DNA of 64,000 nt, taken from an uncultured Bacteroidota bacterium (GTDB lineage Bacteria > Bacteroidota > Bacteroidia > JADZBD01). This document shows positions 1-8,965 of the stretch, piece by piece (position 1 is the stretch's first letter; each line of letters begins with the position of its first letter). Location: contig CALEYQ010000071.1 of assembly GCA_937924855.1 (NCBI GenBank), positions 52,530 through 116,529 of the forward strand. The letters are read 5' to 3'. The translations under genes and the position numbers were made by a program. Under the pieces are notes generated by a model, which worked only from the letters and a program-made list of their open reading frames with translations, was not told where the DNA came from and ran no database searches.

Positions 1-1500
1 GCCCGAAATTTTTCAGGAACCGGCTTTCGCATTCAGTTCGATGAATTTATTTCCCTTCGTGATGTAAGCGGAAACCTCATTGTTTCGCCTCCGCTGGAAA
101 AGAATCCGGATGTGAAAATCCTGAAAGGGAAAACCCTTGCCGTAGATTTTAATTCCCCGCTCAAACCCAATACTACCTATTCCTTTTATTTCGGGAATGC
201 CATTGCCGATATTCGTGAAGGAAATGTGCAGGAAAATTTCAGATTTGTTTTCTCCACCGGCAATTACCTCGATTCAAATACCATCTCCGGACGGGTTTCC
301 GATGCCCTTACCCAAGAGGCCGGCAAAGGATTTAAGGTGATGCTCTTTTCAAATCCACCCGATGCCGATTTTCAAAATCTAAAACCCGACTACATGACTA
401 AGTCGGGACCCGACGGTTCCTATTCTCTTAAACATACCCGACCCGGGAAATATTTCGTGCTCGCCCTGGAAGATAAAAACGATGATTTTAATTACCTGCC
501 CGGATCTGAGCGGGTTGCTTTTTCTGATCAGCTTCCGGATACCGGTGTGAACCGGATTTTGAACCTCAGGTATTTTACGGAATTACCCCGGAAAACTTTT
601 GCTTCTTCCTCTGGCCTGGTTTCTTCGGGTCATTACCGATGGACTTTTTCCCGCCCACTGGGAAAGCCAGATTTTGTTTTTCCCGGAATAAAACCCTCCA
701 AAGACACCTTTCTCCTCAATGCCGGGAGGGATACCCTGGATTATTTTTTTAAAACACCCGCTTCCGATTTTTTTAATGTAATTATTAAAGAACCCACCGC
801 CGACTACCTCGACACATTCCGTATTTTTTTCGAAAAGACAGCAGCCTCCAAAAAAGAGATTTCTTTTTCTCTTCAACCCGTTTTTTCCTCACCGGATTTA
901 AAACAGTCTTTTTTTTCACCCATTGTCCTGAAATCTCCGGCTCCCATTGCAGGCTGGCACTTCGACGGTGAAATTCCGGAAGTAATCTGGTCGGATAAAA
1001 GGGCTCTGCATGAAGATGCCCTTTCTTTTGAAATTGGGGTCAGGGAAATAAAACTCGGTCTTGAGAATGCAAAAGGTGGCTTTCCCTGGGAACCGGAAAT
1101 AGACTACAACCTTACCCTCCTGCCCGGAATTTTTACCGATTTTTTCGGAAGGACTAACGATACCCTTCATCTGAAATTCAGTACCGATGCACCTGAAAAA
1201 TACGGCACCATGAAATGGACTCTGGAGCTGCCCACGGGAAAGAATTTTATTTTTCAAATTTTGGGACCTTCCGGGAATGTTGTTCATTCAGGAAAGGCTG
1301 GGTCGGCATGGAAATCGGGCTACCTGAAACCCGGTTCTTACCGGGCAAGATTAATTGAAGATACTAATGACAACGGCGTGTGGGATCCCGGTGATGTCGT
1401 TTTGCGTAAACAACCTGAAAACACAATTTACTTTCCCGGAAAAATTCAGATCAGGGCCGATTGGGATCACGAAGAGAAATGGAAGCCATCCGGTTTTTAG
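1..1500 (+). CDS. Ig-like (Big_5/SbsA-type) domain protein, 5' end outside window
   Basis: The reading frame is open from base 1, so the start and any signal peptide lie upstream of the window; the visible part is about 499 residues. The first 80 or so residues resemble the SbsA-type Ig-like (Big_5) fold: a buried strand with FDEFISL, then NPDVKILKG, the conserved NTTYSFYFGNAI and a following FVFSTG strand. A second part with SGRVSDALTQ and GPDGSYSLKHTRPGKYFVLA resembles a carboxypeptidase-regulatory-type beta sandwich. Near the C-terminus a further LKPGSYRARLIEDTNDNGVWDPG segment has the same style. Such proteins are typically exported lipoproteins or surface proteins in Bacteroidota; this location is inferred. 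The stop codon overlaps the convergent meaB stop by four bases. The substrate is unknown. Confidence 0.75.
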   Translation, partial: ARNFSGTGFRIQFDEFISLRDVSGNLIVSPPLEKNPDVKILKGKTLAVDFNSPLKPNTTYSFYFGNAIADIREGNVQENFRFVFSTGNYLDSNTISGRVSDALTQEAGKGFKVMLFSNPPDADFQNLKPDYMTKSGPDGSYSLKHTRPGKYFVLALEDKNDDFNYLPGSERVAFSDQLPDTGVNRILNLRYFTELPRKTFASSSGLVSSGHYRWTFSRPLGKPDFVFPGIKPSKDTFLLNAGRDTLDYFFKTPASDFFNVIIKEPTADYLDTFRIFFEKTAASKKEISFSLQPVFSSPDLKQSFFSPIVLKSPAPIAGWHFDGEIPEVIWSDKRALHEDALSFEIGVREIKLGLENAKGGFPWEPEIDYNLTLLPGIFTDFFGRTNDTLHLKFSTDAPEKYGTMKWTLELPTGKNFIFQILGPSGNVVHSGKAGSAWKSGYLKPGSYRARLIEDTNDNGVWDPGDVVLRKQPENTIYFPGKIQIRADWDHEEKWKPSGF

Positions 1501-2387
1501 AAGCCCTCAATTATCCGGTAAAGATTAAAGCCTGAAGCATTCATTCCGGCTGCAATTTTTTCTTTCAGCAATTGACGGTTGACGGATGCCATTTTACGCC
1601 GGGCAATCAACTGCCAGGCTCTTTCGGCAAACAGATATTGCTTTCGGGCCGGACTTCGGGCCGCAAAATGCGAATCACAGGCCCCGGCGAGTTCAGCGGT
1701 GCCTTTGCCTTCACTGGCCACACATTGAATAACCGGTGGTGTCCAACCCGACACATCGCGTTCGTGAATAACCATACTCAGGTTTTTGGCAAAAGTATCC
1801 GCACCATCACGGTCCGATTTATTCACCACAAACACATCTCCGATCTCCATGATCCCGGCTTTTAATCCCTGAACCTCGTCGCCCGATTCGGGTACCAGAA
1901 CCAACACCGTGGTGTCGGCCAGGCCTGCAATCTCAACCTCACTTTGTCCCACCCCTACCGTTTCTACTACGATTCGGTCGAAAGGGAAACTCCTGAGAAG
2001 ATCGGTAATCTCAAGTGTTTTTGCCGACAAGCCCCCCAGAGATCCCCGTGTGGCCAGGGAACGGATAAATACCTTGGAACTCAGGAAATGTTCCGACATG
2101 CGCAGACGATCGCCTAAAAGACTACCGTGATGAAAGGGAGAGGTAGGATCTACGGCAACTACGGCAGTACGAAATCCCTTTTCGTTGAAATTTTTTAGCA
2201 GACTGTTGATGAGGGTGCTTTTCCCTGCCCCGGGAGGGCCGGTAATTCCAATAAGGGGAATATTATAATCGGGCTTTAATTGTTTCAATAAATGCTCGCT
2301 CTCTTCCCCTCCGTTTTCTACAAGGGTAATGGCCTTCGATAATTGCCGGTAGTCGCCCCGGTTAAAAGCTTCAAGCGAAAACTCCAT
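1497..2387 (-). CDS. meaB: Methylmalonyl Co-A mutase-associated GTPase MeaB
   Basis: This is a 296-residue P-loop GTPase of the MeaB/ArgK (G3E-like) family, which chaperones and protects adenosylcobalamin-dependent methylmalonyl-CoA mutase in the cytosol. The Walker A motif GPPGAGKST is at about residues 50-58. It is followed by VAVDPTSP, the family motif RGSLGGLS, the ETVGVGQSEVE segment and the NKSD guanine-specificity motif. The ATG at 2387 is preferred over a TTG six bases upstream because a near-perfect -7 box (TATCTTTG) ends only three bases before it. No mutase subunit gene is in the window, so the partner must lie elsewhere. The gene is divergent from the glycosyltransferase block and its 3' end overlaps the preceding convergent gene. 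Confidence 0.93.
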   Translation of the reverse strand: MEFSLEAFNRGDYRQLSKAITLVENGGEESEHLLKQLKPDYNIPLIGITGPPGAGKSTLINSLLKNFNEKGFRTAVVAVDPTSPFHHGSLLGDRLRMSEHFLSSKVFIRSLATRGSLGGLSAKTLEITDLLRSFPFDRIVVETVGVGQSEVEIAGLADTTVLVLVPESGDEVQGLKAGIMEIGDVFVVNKSDRDGADTFAKNLSMVIHERDVSGWTPPVIQCVASEGKGTAELAGACDSHFAARSPARKQYLFAERAWQLIARRKMASVNRQLLKEKIAAGMNASGFNLYRIIEGF

Positions 2388-2390
2388 AAA

Positions 2391-2398
2391 CAAAGATA
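2391..2398 (-). promoter_or_regulatory. Candidate -7 promoter box for meaB
   Basis: TATCTTTG on the minus strand matches the Bacteroidota -7 consensus TAnnTTTG exactly. It ends three bases before the meaB ATG, which would put the transcription start at or next to the start codon (leaderless mRNA). This is inferred from sequence only. Confidence 0.6.
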
Positions 2399-2421
2399 GA
2401 AATAATGCGGGCCTAAATTTC

Positions 2422-2429
2422 TAACTTTA
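2422..2429 (+). promoter_or_regulatory. Candidate -7 promoter box for the glycosyltransferase block
   Basis: TAACTTTA matches TAnnTTTR and lies four bases before the GTG start at 2434. It forms a divergent pair with the meaB box about 25 bases away. Confidence 0.5.
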
Positions 2430-2433
2430 CCGG

Positions 2434-3216
2434 GTGAGTCAAAAAGGGAACACCCCCATTTCAGCCGTTATCATTACCTATAACGAGGAAAAGAATATCC
2501 GGCGATGCCTTGAATCGCTGCAGGGAGTAGCCGACGAAATTGTAGTCCTGGATTCCTTTTCTACCGATAAAACCGAAGAAATCTGTAAGGAATTTGGAGT
2601 GAAATTTTTAACCCATGCTTTTGAGGGACATATCGAACAGAAAAACAAAGCCATAACTTATGCCGGTTATCCCCATGTTCTATCGCTGGATGCGGATGAG
2701 GCACTTGACGAAACCCTGAAATCCGCAATTCTGAAGGTAAAAAATGATTTCAAGGCCGATGGGTATTCCATGAACCGGCTTACCAATTATTGCGGGAAAT
2801 GGATTTACCATTGCGGCTGGTATCCCGACAAAAAGTTGCGGCTTTGGGATTCAAGGAAAGGAAGCTGGACTGGCATTAATCCTCACGACCGCTACGAGAT
2901 GAAACCGGGTTCGCGAATAGAACACCTTCCCGGGAACATTCTTCATTACAGTTATTATACCCTCGACGATCATTACCGGCAGGTGGAATATTTCACAACC
3001 ATCAGCGCAAAGGCTTTTTTTGAAAAAGGAAAGAAAGCAAGTGCCTTGAAAATGTATCTGGGTCCGGTGGTAAAATTTTTGCGCGATTACATTATTAAAT
3101 TAGGCTTCCTGGATGGGTCCGCAGGCTTCACCATTAGTCGAATTTCTGCCATGGCCACCTATTTGAAATATAAAAAACTCCGTCACCATTGGAAAATGAA
3201 GGCTCATCAGGCATGA
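2434..3216 (+). CDS. Glycosyltransferase family 2 (WaaE/KdtX-like)
   Basis: A 260-residue cytosolic GT-A glycosyltransferase. The N-terminal nucleotide-binding strand AVIITYNEEKNI and the VLDSFSTDKT loop are typical of GT2. A DADE motif at about residues 86-89 is the likely metal and sugar-nucleotide site. The later segment NPHDRYEMKPG and the HYSYYTLDDHYRQ helix match the LPS core beta-glucosyltransferase-like WaaE/KdtX subgroup; that subgroup call is by resemblance. The start is GTG, directly behind a promoter-like box. The last bases overlap the next gene as ATGA, so the two are probably translationally coupled. A role in LPS core or surface-glycan assembly is inferred from family and neighbours. 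Confidence 0.88.
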   Translation: MSQKGNTPISAVIITYNEEKNIRRCLESLQGVADEIVVLDSFSTDKTEEICKEFGVKFLTHAFEGHIEQKNKAITYAGYPHVLSLDADEALDETLKSAILKVKNDFKADGYSMNRLTNYCGKWIYHCGWYPDKKLRLWDSRKGSWTGINPHDRYEMKPGSRIEHLPGNILHYSYYTLDDHYRQVEYFTTISAKAFFEKGKKASALKMYLGPVVKFLRDYIIKLGFLDGSAGFTISRISAMATYLKYKKLRHHWKMKAHQA

Positions 3217-4202
3217 ACAGAATTATTATTTCGCGAACCGATGCCATAGGTGATGTAATTCTTACCCTTCCTGTTGCATTTGCCCTGAAAGGAAAATATC
3301 CAGGATGCGAAATAATATTTCTGGGAAGGAAATATACGCGCCCGGTTGTTGCTGCCTGTCCCTGGGTTAATACTTTTTTGGAGGTGGAAGAGCTGCTGGA
3401 AAAATCCCGTAAAGAGGGTGTGAGAATTTTGAAAGATCTGAAGGCAGACGCCATTGTTCATGTTTTTCCCAATAAAAAAGTGGCCGCCCTGGCAAAACAA
3501 GCCGGTATTCCGGTTCGTATTGGAACCAGCCACCGCATTTTTCATTGGCTAACCTGCAATAAACCGGTGAATTTTACCCGTAAGAATTCCGATCTGCATG
3601 AAGCGCAATTGAATTTCAAATTATTAAAACCTCTGGGCGTTTTTCAGATTCCCTCCCTGGATTTTCTGAAATCACTCACACCCCTTGTGCCTCAGGCTCC
3701 CTTGCCTGATTTTCTGAAAAATGAAATACCGGAAGGGAAACGGATAATCATTCTGCATCCTAAATCCAGGGGAAGTGCGAGGGAGTGGGGACTTGAAAAT
3801 TTTTCTTCTCTGATATCCATGTTGCCTCCCGACAATTTCCACATTTTTATTACCGGAACTGCCGGGGAAGGGGAGCTGATGAAGGGTCGTTTCGATGCTT
3901 TTGCCCATGTTACAAACCTGTCTGGCCGTTTGAATTTAAGTGAGTTGATGACCTTTATTTCGAAAACCCATGCACTTATAGCCGCAAGTACGGGACCGCT
4001 CCATATTGCGGCGGCACTTGGGATTAAAGCCATTGGTATTTTTGCCCCCATGCGTCCTATTCATCCCGGCAGATGGGCACCTCTCGGACCCGATGCCCAT
4101 GCTCTGGTTTTGGAAAAGAAGTGCTCCGATTGCCGCAAGTCGGGAGTTTGTTTGTGTATTCAATCGGTTTCCCCTGCCGAAGTTCATTCATTACTTTCCT
4201 GA
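3213..4202 (+). CDS. Glycosyltransferase family 9 (heptosyltransferase-like)
   Basis: About 329 residues of the GT9 heptosyltransferase (WaaC/WaaF/RfaF) family, which transfers ADP-heptose or related sugars to the LPS inner core at the cytoplasmic membrane face. It begins MNRIIISRTDAIGDVILTLP, the classic GT9 N-terminal motif. The second Rossmann domain has ILHPKSRGSAREW and the ADP-sugar-binding ASTGPLHIAAALG motif. The ATG at 3213 overlaps the previous stop as ATGA and is preferred over an in-frame TTG at 3189. The C-terminus carries a small cysteine cluster (C-x2-C-x5-C-x-C) seen in many GT9 proteins. It sits between a GT2 and a GT4 gene in one operon, consistent with LPS core assembly; acceptor and sugar are not determinable. 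Confidence 0.9.
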   Translation: MNRIIISRTDAIGDVILTLPVAFALKGKYPGCEIIFLGRKYTRPVVAACPWVNTFLEVEELLEKSRKEGVRILKDLKADAIVHVFPNKKVAALAKQAGIPVRIGTSHRIFHWLTCNKPVNFTRKNSDLHEAQLNFKLLKPLGVFQIPSLDFLKSLTPLVPQAPLPDFLKNEIPEGKRIIILHPKSRGSAREWGLENFSSLISMLPPDNFHIFITGTAGEGELMKGRFDAFAHVTNLSGRLNLSELMTFISKTHALIAASTGPLHIAAALGIKAIGIFAPMRPIHPGRWAPLGPDAHALVLEKKCSDCRKSGVCLCIQSVSPAEVHSLLS

Positions 4203-4207
4203 GGCGG

Positions 4208-5290
4208 ATGAAAAAAGTAGCCATAGAAGCAAGTGCATTAGCCGGACAAGCACAGGGGGGTATTTCCTTATATACCCGTCAGCTTATTCAAAACCTTTGC
4301 TTAAACAGAGAGGAATTCCGGTATTCCTTGTCGGGAAAAATATTTACCCAAAAAAGAATTTATTCAGAGCTCAAAATGAGTAAATCAAAATTCCATCCCT
4401 GGATTTTTGATATTATCCTGAATCCCTCCTTCGACCTGATTCATTTTCCCGATGCCCGTTACCCCGCTGCAGGTAAAAAGCCATTCGTAATTACCATCCA
4501 TGATTTGGCTCTATTTAAAAATGACCTTATGAAAATTCACGGGTATTCGAGCCCTGGATTCAAGTCTAAAATAGAGAAGCGTCTCAAGAAGGCATTATCC
4601 AATGCCGCAGGTGTGATATGCATCAGCCGGAATACATTGAACGATCTGCGAGAATTTTACCCGGGAAATCTTCCTCCACATAAAGTAATATATCTGGGAT
4701 GTGATCATTTGCCGCCGTCCCATCCCGGTATTGAAGATGAAATTCTTGAAAAATTTAAACTGGACCGGGAGAAATTTATTTTCTTTTCGGGTCTTATCTC
4801 ATGGAGGAAAAATATTCCGGCTCTTATAAAGGCATTTGCAGCACTTAATGCTAACAGAGAATTTTCTCTGGTTCTTTCCGGCGGTCCGGGACCCGGGTTT
4901 GAGGAGATAATCGACCTGCCGGGGAAATTGAGAATTAAGAACAAGGTAATTTTTACCGGTTTCGTATCAGAGCCGGAGTTATCTGCCCTTTATAATACGG
5001 CTACAGGGTTTGCTTTTCCTACTTTTTACGAGGGATTCGGATTGCCGATTCTGGAGGCTTTTTCATTTGGCCTTCCCGTTCTTATTTCAAACACCGGAAG
5101 CGCACCTGAAATAGCGGGCGGACATGCTTTGCTGGTTGACCCCCGGAATCAGGATTCTTTACAACAAGGGCTTTCCGAGCTAATTAAAGGTAGGCGCAAT
5201 CCGGATAGGGCCAATTATGCCGGAAAATTTACCTGGAAAAAATGTGCTGAAGAAACAAAAGCCTTTTATTCCGAAATATTATCGAAGTAA
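4208..5290 (+). CDS. Glycosyltransferase family 4 (GT-B fold)
   Basis: A 360-residue GT4 retaining glycosyltransferase. The N-terminal half begins MKKVAIEASALAGQAQGGIS, with a glycine-rich loop after the first strand. The C-terminal half has GLISWRKNIPALIKAF, then the family EX7E element in YEGFGLPILEAFSFGLPV at about residues 270-290, which binds the nucleotide sugar. The ATG at 4208 lies five bases after the GT9 stop; an in-frame start at 4073 would overlap that gene by 130 bases and is less likely. It is the last gene of the glycosyltransferase operon, and its 3' end overlaps the convergent O-antigen ligase-like gene by 25 bases. Sugar specificity is unknown. Confidence 0.88.
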   Translation: MKKVAIEASALAGQAQGGISLYTRQLIQNLCLNREEFRYSLSGKIFTQKRIYSELKMSKSKFHPWIFDIILNPSFDLIHFPDARYPAAGKKPFVITIHDLALFKNDLMKIHGYSSPGFKSKIEKRLKKALSNAAGVICISRNTLNDLREFYPGNLPPHKVIYLGCDHLPPSHPGIEDEILEKFKLDREKFIFFSGLISWRKNIPALIKAFAALNANREFSLVLSGGPGPGFEEIIDLPGKLRIKNKVIFTGFVSEPELSALYNTATGFAFPTFYEGFGLPILEAFSFGLPVLISNTGSAPEIAGGHALLVDPRNQDSLQQGLSELIKGRRNPDRANYAGKFTWKKCAEETKAFYSEILSK

Positions 5291-6840
5291 GAAGGTAGCA
5301 TAAAAAACAGCCAGGCGCTAAAGAAAGCATAAAAAGTAACCCCTGCCTGGGTTTCCAAAGTATCCTCACTGAAAAAAGAGAAAAAGGCCAGGTAGAAAAA
5401 AATCAAATACAAAACGGAAAGGCCTTTGCCCTTCAGGAGAAAGGGGTAAATCAGGGAAGTCAGAAAAATCAACAATCCAAATATCCCCGTAGCTACAGCA
5501 ACAGATAAAAATTGATTATGGGGCCGGAGCCTGAATTTTTCATCAAGCGGTGAATTTATCTCCACATAAGCAGCTTTAAGTTCCCTGTCGGTGTCGCCGG
5601 CTCCCACACCAAGCCAAAAGTTATTGCTCCAAACATGCCATCCTGCCCGCCAGAATTCCAGGCGCTGAATAATGCTGTGCCCGCTCGGGTTTCCCCGACG
5701 GTTCCTGTAATCCTCCAGTTCATACAGTACCTGATGAATACGCTGGGTTATCCGGTCTTCTTTAAGATAAACAACGTTGGCTATCCCTCTTTCGATGGCA
5801 CTAATTTCTTCAGCACTTAGTTTACTCAGGCCGGCACTGTCGCGGGGTAGGTTTTTTGAAGCCAGAAAACGAAGTAATGTATACATGAGGAAATTTCCCT
5901 TTTGGTCTTTTCCATGAATTTCCATGTTACTTCTTTCCGGCCATTCCTCTTCAAGTTCCTTCCAGCAGTTGTACAAACCAACCCTTACCCCGTTTTCTAC
6001 CATGGGGTTGAGGGTATCATGCAGGTAAGGGTTTCCCGATGGGGTGTGACTTATGTCCGGGTAGCTTGCGTCATTCTGTGGTGTGAAATAAGTATTGTGA
6101 ACCCCGGTAATTTTCCATGCGGTAATTCCGGTTCCCAGAATTAAAAATCCTGAAATCAGACCCAGCCTCAAAAACTTTTTGTTGCGGATCGAAATAACAA
6201 AGAAGATTAGGAGGGGACAGGTAAAAAGACAAAACAAACCGGTAATTGATTTAAGGATAATAAAAAACCAAAGGAGAAACACAAAAAGCAACAGAAAGGC
6301 GGCCAGGATGCTTTTGTTTTTTCGGAAAATGAATAAGCCGCCGCTCGCGGCAAGGCATCCCATAAGAGCCAACCGGATGGGCGAAATGTTGCGGGTGATA
6401 TCTCTCACATCCGAAAATCCTTTTCCCCACCAACCGTAATAAGTTCCCAAGGCCAGGGAACATTTGAACAAAACCGCCAGGCTAAAAAGTAGCCAAAGAG
6501 GTTTTACCCAGGATTGCCTGAAATGGGAAGTTGTTGAAAATACAAGTGGGAGCAACATCAATGGGATTTTAACCCGGATGGCATTGTACCAATCAATGGC
6601 AGATTCGGTATAGAATCCGGAAACAAGATGAACCAGAAAAACAGAAGAAAAAAGAAGGGCAGGCGTGTTGCGGAGGAAGTTTTTTATTTTGTTGAGCAGA
6701 CTTCCCTCTAAAAGCCAATTCACAAAGAGGGCAATCATACCCACCGAGATAAGAAATTTTGACAAAGGCATACCCACCAGAATCAGGGCCAGGCAGGTGG
6801 TGAAAATGGAAGCATGAATTCCGGGGCGGAACAAAGCCAT
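5266..6840 (-). CDS. O-antigen ligase/polymerase family membrane protein
   Basis: A 524-residue polytopic membrane protein of the Wzy/WaaL superfamily, with about ten to twelve hydrophobic segments. A long hydrophilic, presumably periplasmic loop spans roughly residues 245-415. The motif GVGAGD, followed by a short helix and RPHNQFLSVAVATGIFG (about residues 418-460), is the signature of the Wzy_C domain, in which the arginine and histidine act in glycan transfer to lipid A or in polymerisation. Ligase cannot be separated from polymerase by eye. It runs toward the GT2/GT9/GT4 operon and overlaps the last of those genes by 25 bases, supporting a shared role in surface-glycan assembly. Confidence 0.82.
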   Translation of the reverse strand: MALFRPGIHASIFTTCLALILVGMPLSKFLISVGMIALFVNWLLEGSLLNKIKNFLRNTPALLFSSVFLVHLVSGFYTESAIDWYNAIRVKIPLMLLPLVFSTTSHFRQSWVKPLWLLFSLAVLFKCSLALGTYYGWWGKGFSDVRDITRNISPIRLALMGCLAASGGLFIFRKNKSILAAFLLLFVFLLWFFIILKSITGLFCLFTCPLLIFFVISIRNKKFLRLGLISGFLILGTGITAWKITGVHNTYFTPQNDASYPDISHTPSGNPYLHDTLNPMVENGVRVGLYNCWKELEEEWPERSNMEIHGKDQKGNFLMYTLLRFLASKNLPRDSAGLSKLSAEEISAIERGIANVVYLKEDRITQRIHQVLYELEDYRNRRGNPSGHSIIQRLEFWRAGWHVWSNNFWLGVGAGDTDRELKAAYVEINSPLDEKFRLRPHNQFLSVAVATGIFGLLIFLTSLIYPFLLKGKGLSVLYLIFFYLAFFSFFSEDTLETQAGVTFYAFFSAWLFFMLPSYFDNISE

Positions 6841-6883
6841 AGATCAGGATACAAACGGGAATACGGGGATAAAATTGCATAAA

Positions 6884-6912
6884 AAATCCCGTCTGCCAAG
6901 CGGACGGGATTT
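6884..6912. terminator. Bidirectional rho-independent terminator
   Basis: A ten-base perfect stem (AAATCCCGTC at 6884-6893 with GACGGGATTT at 6903-6912), extendable inward by three pairs to a tiny CAA loop. It is flanked by A-rich sequence on the left and T-rich sequence on the right. It would end the minus-strand ctp transcript immediately downstream of its stop. Confidence 0.8.
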
Positions 6913-6916
6913 CTTT

Positions 6917-8728
6917 TTATCCTTTTTTCTTTTTCCGGTCTTTTTCCTTTTCTTTTTCGTTTTTGGAACCCGGATTTTCATCTTTTTTGCCGGGATCATT
7001 GGAGGAAGAACCGGGCTTGTTTTTGTTGTCAAGGCCCGTTCCGGGTTTTCCTATGGTTTTATAATTGCCATCTCCTTTCAAAATAGAAGCGTAAAGAGAT
7101 TTGTTTTGCAAAATCCGAATGGCTTCTTTCAATTCAGGGTCGGTTTTTTGAGTGGCTTTCAGACGGCCTTGTTGAAAATAATAACGCGCAGCAATTTCAG
7201 CCTCCAGAAATTGGGATATTTCCGGCTTGAATTTCTGAAGATCGGCATCCTTGTCGTGGGATATTTTTTTCAAAAGGGCGTCGTATTCAGATTGTATTCC
7301 ATCAAAATACTTTTCCTCTTCGGTGGTTTGTTTTAATTCTACCAGCAGCTTTTCGCTTTTGGTTGAATAATCAAAATCTCTGGTTTTCATAAAGGTGAGA
7401 AACTCATTATACATTTCGTCACTGAAACGGAATTTTGATGCATCTGGAATGCCGGGATTCTTAATCCGGAAACCGGTGGCATAATCGAAAATGTGATTTT
7501 TGCTGACCAGCGTCGAGGTAATGGGACCAATCTTCCGGGGTTCCATAAAAATGTCGGGGTAAATGCCACTGCCGTCATACACAAAGCGTCCTCCCTTTGT
7601 TTTATACTCCTGCATTAGGGAGTCAGGTACTTTTTCAACCTTTCCATCCGGATTTTTGTGAAAATAATCCAGGGCCTGAATGCAACGACCACTGGGGGTG
7701 TAGTATTTGGCAGTGGTTACCTTCATCTGGGTATTGTACACCAATTGGATGGTTTGCTGCACCAATCCCTTTCCAAAGGAACGCTGGCCTATGACAATAC
7801 CACGGTCGAGATCCTGTATTGCACCTGAAACAATTTCAGATGCAGAGGCGGATCCTTTGTCTATCAATACCACAATGGGCATTTTTGCATCCACAGGGGC
7901 TTTGTCGGCAACATGCTCGCGGTTCATTTCCTTTATTTTTCCCTTTTGACTGACGATAAGAGAGCCCTTGTCAACAAAGAGATTTACAATTTCAACCGAT
8001 TCACGCAATAAACCGCCTCCATTACCTCGTAAATCGAAAATCAAAAATTTCATTCCTTGTTTGTCGCGAAGGTTTAAAAAGGCATCTTTTACTTCTTTGG
8101 CCGCATTTTCGGTAAATCCGCTGAGCTTGATATAGCCAATACTATCTGTAACCATTCCGGAATAGGGTACATTTTTAATTTTTATTTCTTCGCGGACCAG
8201 GGTTTTTTCAAATGGACTTGGCTCTCCCTCCCGTTTGATCAGAACCCTCACCGAGGTATTTGCCTGTCCTTTTAATAATTTGCTAACATCGTTGGTGGTT
8301 TTTCCTTTTACGGAGGTTCCGTTTACTTCCAGAATAATATCACCCGCAATAAGACCTGCCTTCATCGCAGGAAATCCCTCATAAGGTTCAGAAATCATCA
8401 CATAATCGCCCCGTTGTTGCACGAGTGCACCTATGCCTCCGTATTGCCCGGTGAGCATTACCTTGTAATCTTCTACCTCTGATTCAGGATAATATTCGGT
8501 GTAAGGGTCCAGCGACTCAAGCATCCCGTCAATGCCACGGGTCATCAATTCTCCGGGCTTTATCTCATCCACGTAATAATTATTCAGCTCACGGACAACG
8601 GTGGCAAAAATGTCGAGGTTCTTGCTGATTTCGAAATATCCGTCTGCAAACGCAAGAGAAAAAACAGCAAAAATGCCGATGCCCCAAAGCATCAGTTTCT
8701 TTTTCATGGCTAAAATCTTCTTTTTCAT
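6917..8728 (-). CDS. S41 family C-terminal processing peptidase
   Basis: A 603-residue periplasmic serine protease of the CtpA/Tsp family. The N-terminal hydrophobic segment (LMLWGIGIFAVFSLAFA) is a signal peptide or anchor. A PDZ domain with GQYGGIGALV and PAMKAGLIAGDIILEVNG lies at about residues 90-165. The catalytic core has DLRGNGGG, the Ser of DKGSASASE near residue 295 and the Lys of RSFGKG near residue 318, so the Ser/Lys dyad is intact. The C-terminal 150 residues are charged, ending in a strongly lysine- and glutamate-rich low-complexity tail. ATG at 8728 is used; an ATG 21 bases downstream would give almost the same protein. It is the last gene of the hemD-rnpA-yidD run. Confidence 0.92.
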   Translation of the reverse strand: MKKKILAMKKKLMLWGIGIFAVFSLAFADGYFEISKNLDIFATVVRELNNYYVDEIKPGELMTRGIDGMLESLDPYTEYYPESEVEDYKVMLTGQYGGIGALVQQRGDYVMISEPYEGFPAMKAGLIAGDIILEVNGTSVKGKTTNDVSKLLKGQANTSVRVLIKREGEPSPFEKTLVREEIKIKNVPYSGMVTDSIGYIKLSGFTENAAKEVKDAFLNLRDKQGMKFLIFDLRGNGGGLLRESVEIVNLFVDKGSLIVSQKGKIKEMNREHVADKAPVDAKMPIVVLIDKGSASASEIVSGAIQDLDRGIVIGQRSFGKGLVQQTIQLVYNTQMKVTTAKYYTPSGRCIQALDYFHKNPDGKVEKVPDSLMQEYKTKGGRFVYDGSGIYPDIFMEPRKIGPITSTLVSKNHIFDYATGFRIKNPGIPDASKFRFSDEMYNEFLTFMKTRDFDYSTKSEKLLVELKQTTEEEKYFDGIQSEYDALLKKISHDKDADLQKFKPEISQFLEAEIAARYYFQQGRLKATQKTDPELKEAIRILQNKSLYASILKGDGNYKTIGKPGTGLDNKNKPGSSSNDPGKKDENPGSKNEKEKEKDRKKKKG

Positions 8729-8739
8729 AGTTCCGTAAT

Positions 8740-8964
8740 TTAAGGTACCGGATCATGCCCGCTGCCGCCCCAGGGGTGACAGGAAAGTATTCTCCTTAAA
8801 GTTAAATATCCTCCGCGAAAAGCCCCGTGTTTTTTAATGGCATCCACACCGTATTGCGAACAGGTAGGGGTATACCGGCATGCAGGGCCGAGCAGGGGGG
8901 ATAAGGTATATTGATACACACGAATCAATCCAACAAAAATCTTGCTAAAAACCAGGCTCAACAT
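8740..8964 (-). CDS. yidD: Membrane protein insertion efficiency factor YidD
   Basis: A 74-residue protein of the YidD family, a small membrane-associated protein that assists YidC-dependent insertion of inner membrane proteins. The family signature is intact: an N-terminal amphipathic helix (LIRVYQYTLSPLLG), then CRYTPTCSQYGVDAIKKHG with its paired cysteines, and the C-terminal RRILSCHPWGGSGHDPVP motif. Its ATG starts one base after the rnpA stop, the usual rnpA-yidD arrangement. Confidence 0.95.
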   Translation of the reverse strand: MLSLVFSKIFVGLIRVYQYTLSPLLGPACRYTPTCSQYGVDAIKKHGAFRGGYLTLRRILSCHPWGGSGHDPVP

Positions 8965-8965
8965 A

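Noticed and set aside
4073..4207. An in-frame earlier start for the GT4 gene
   Set aside because: It would overlap the GT9 gene by 130 bases, and the family N-terminus (MKKVAIEAS) begins at 4208.
6875..7336. Plus-strand frame rich in Phe and Gly opposite the S41 protease tail
   Set aside because: It is the antisense of the Lys/Glu-rich protease tail and shows no family resemblance.
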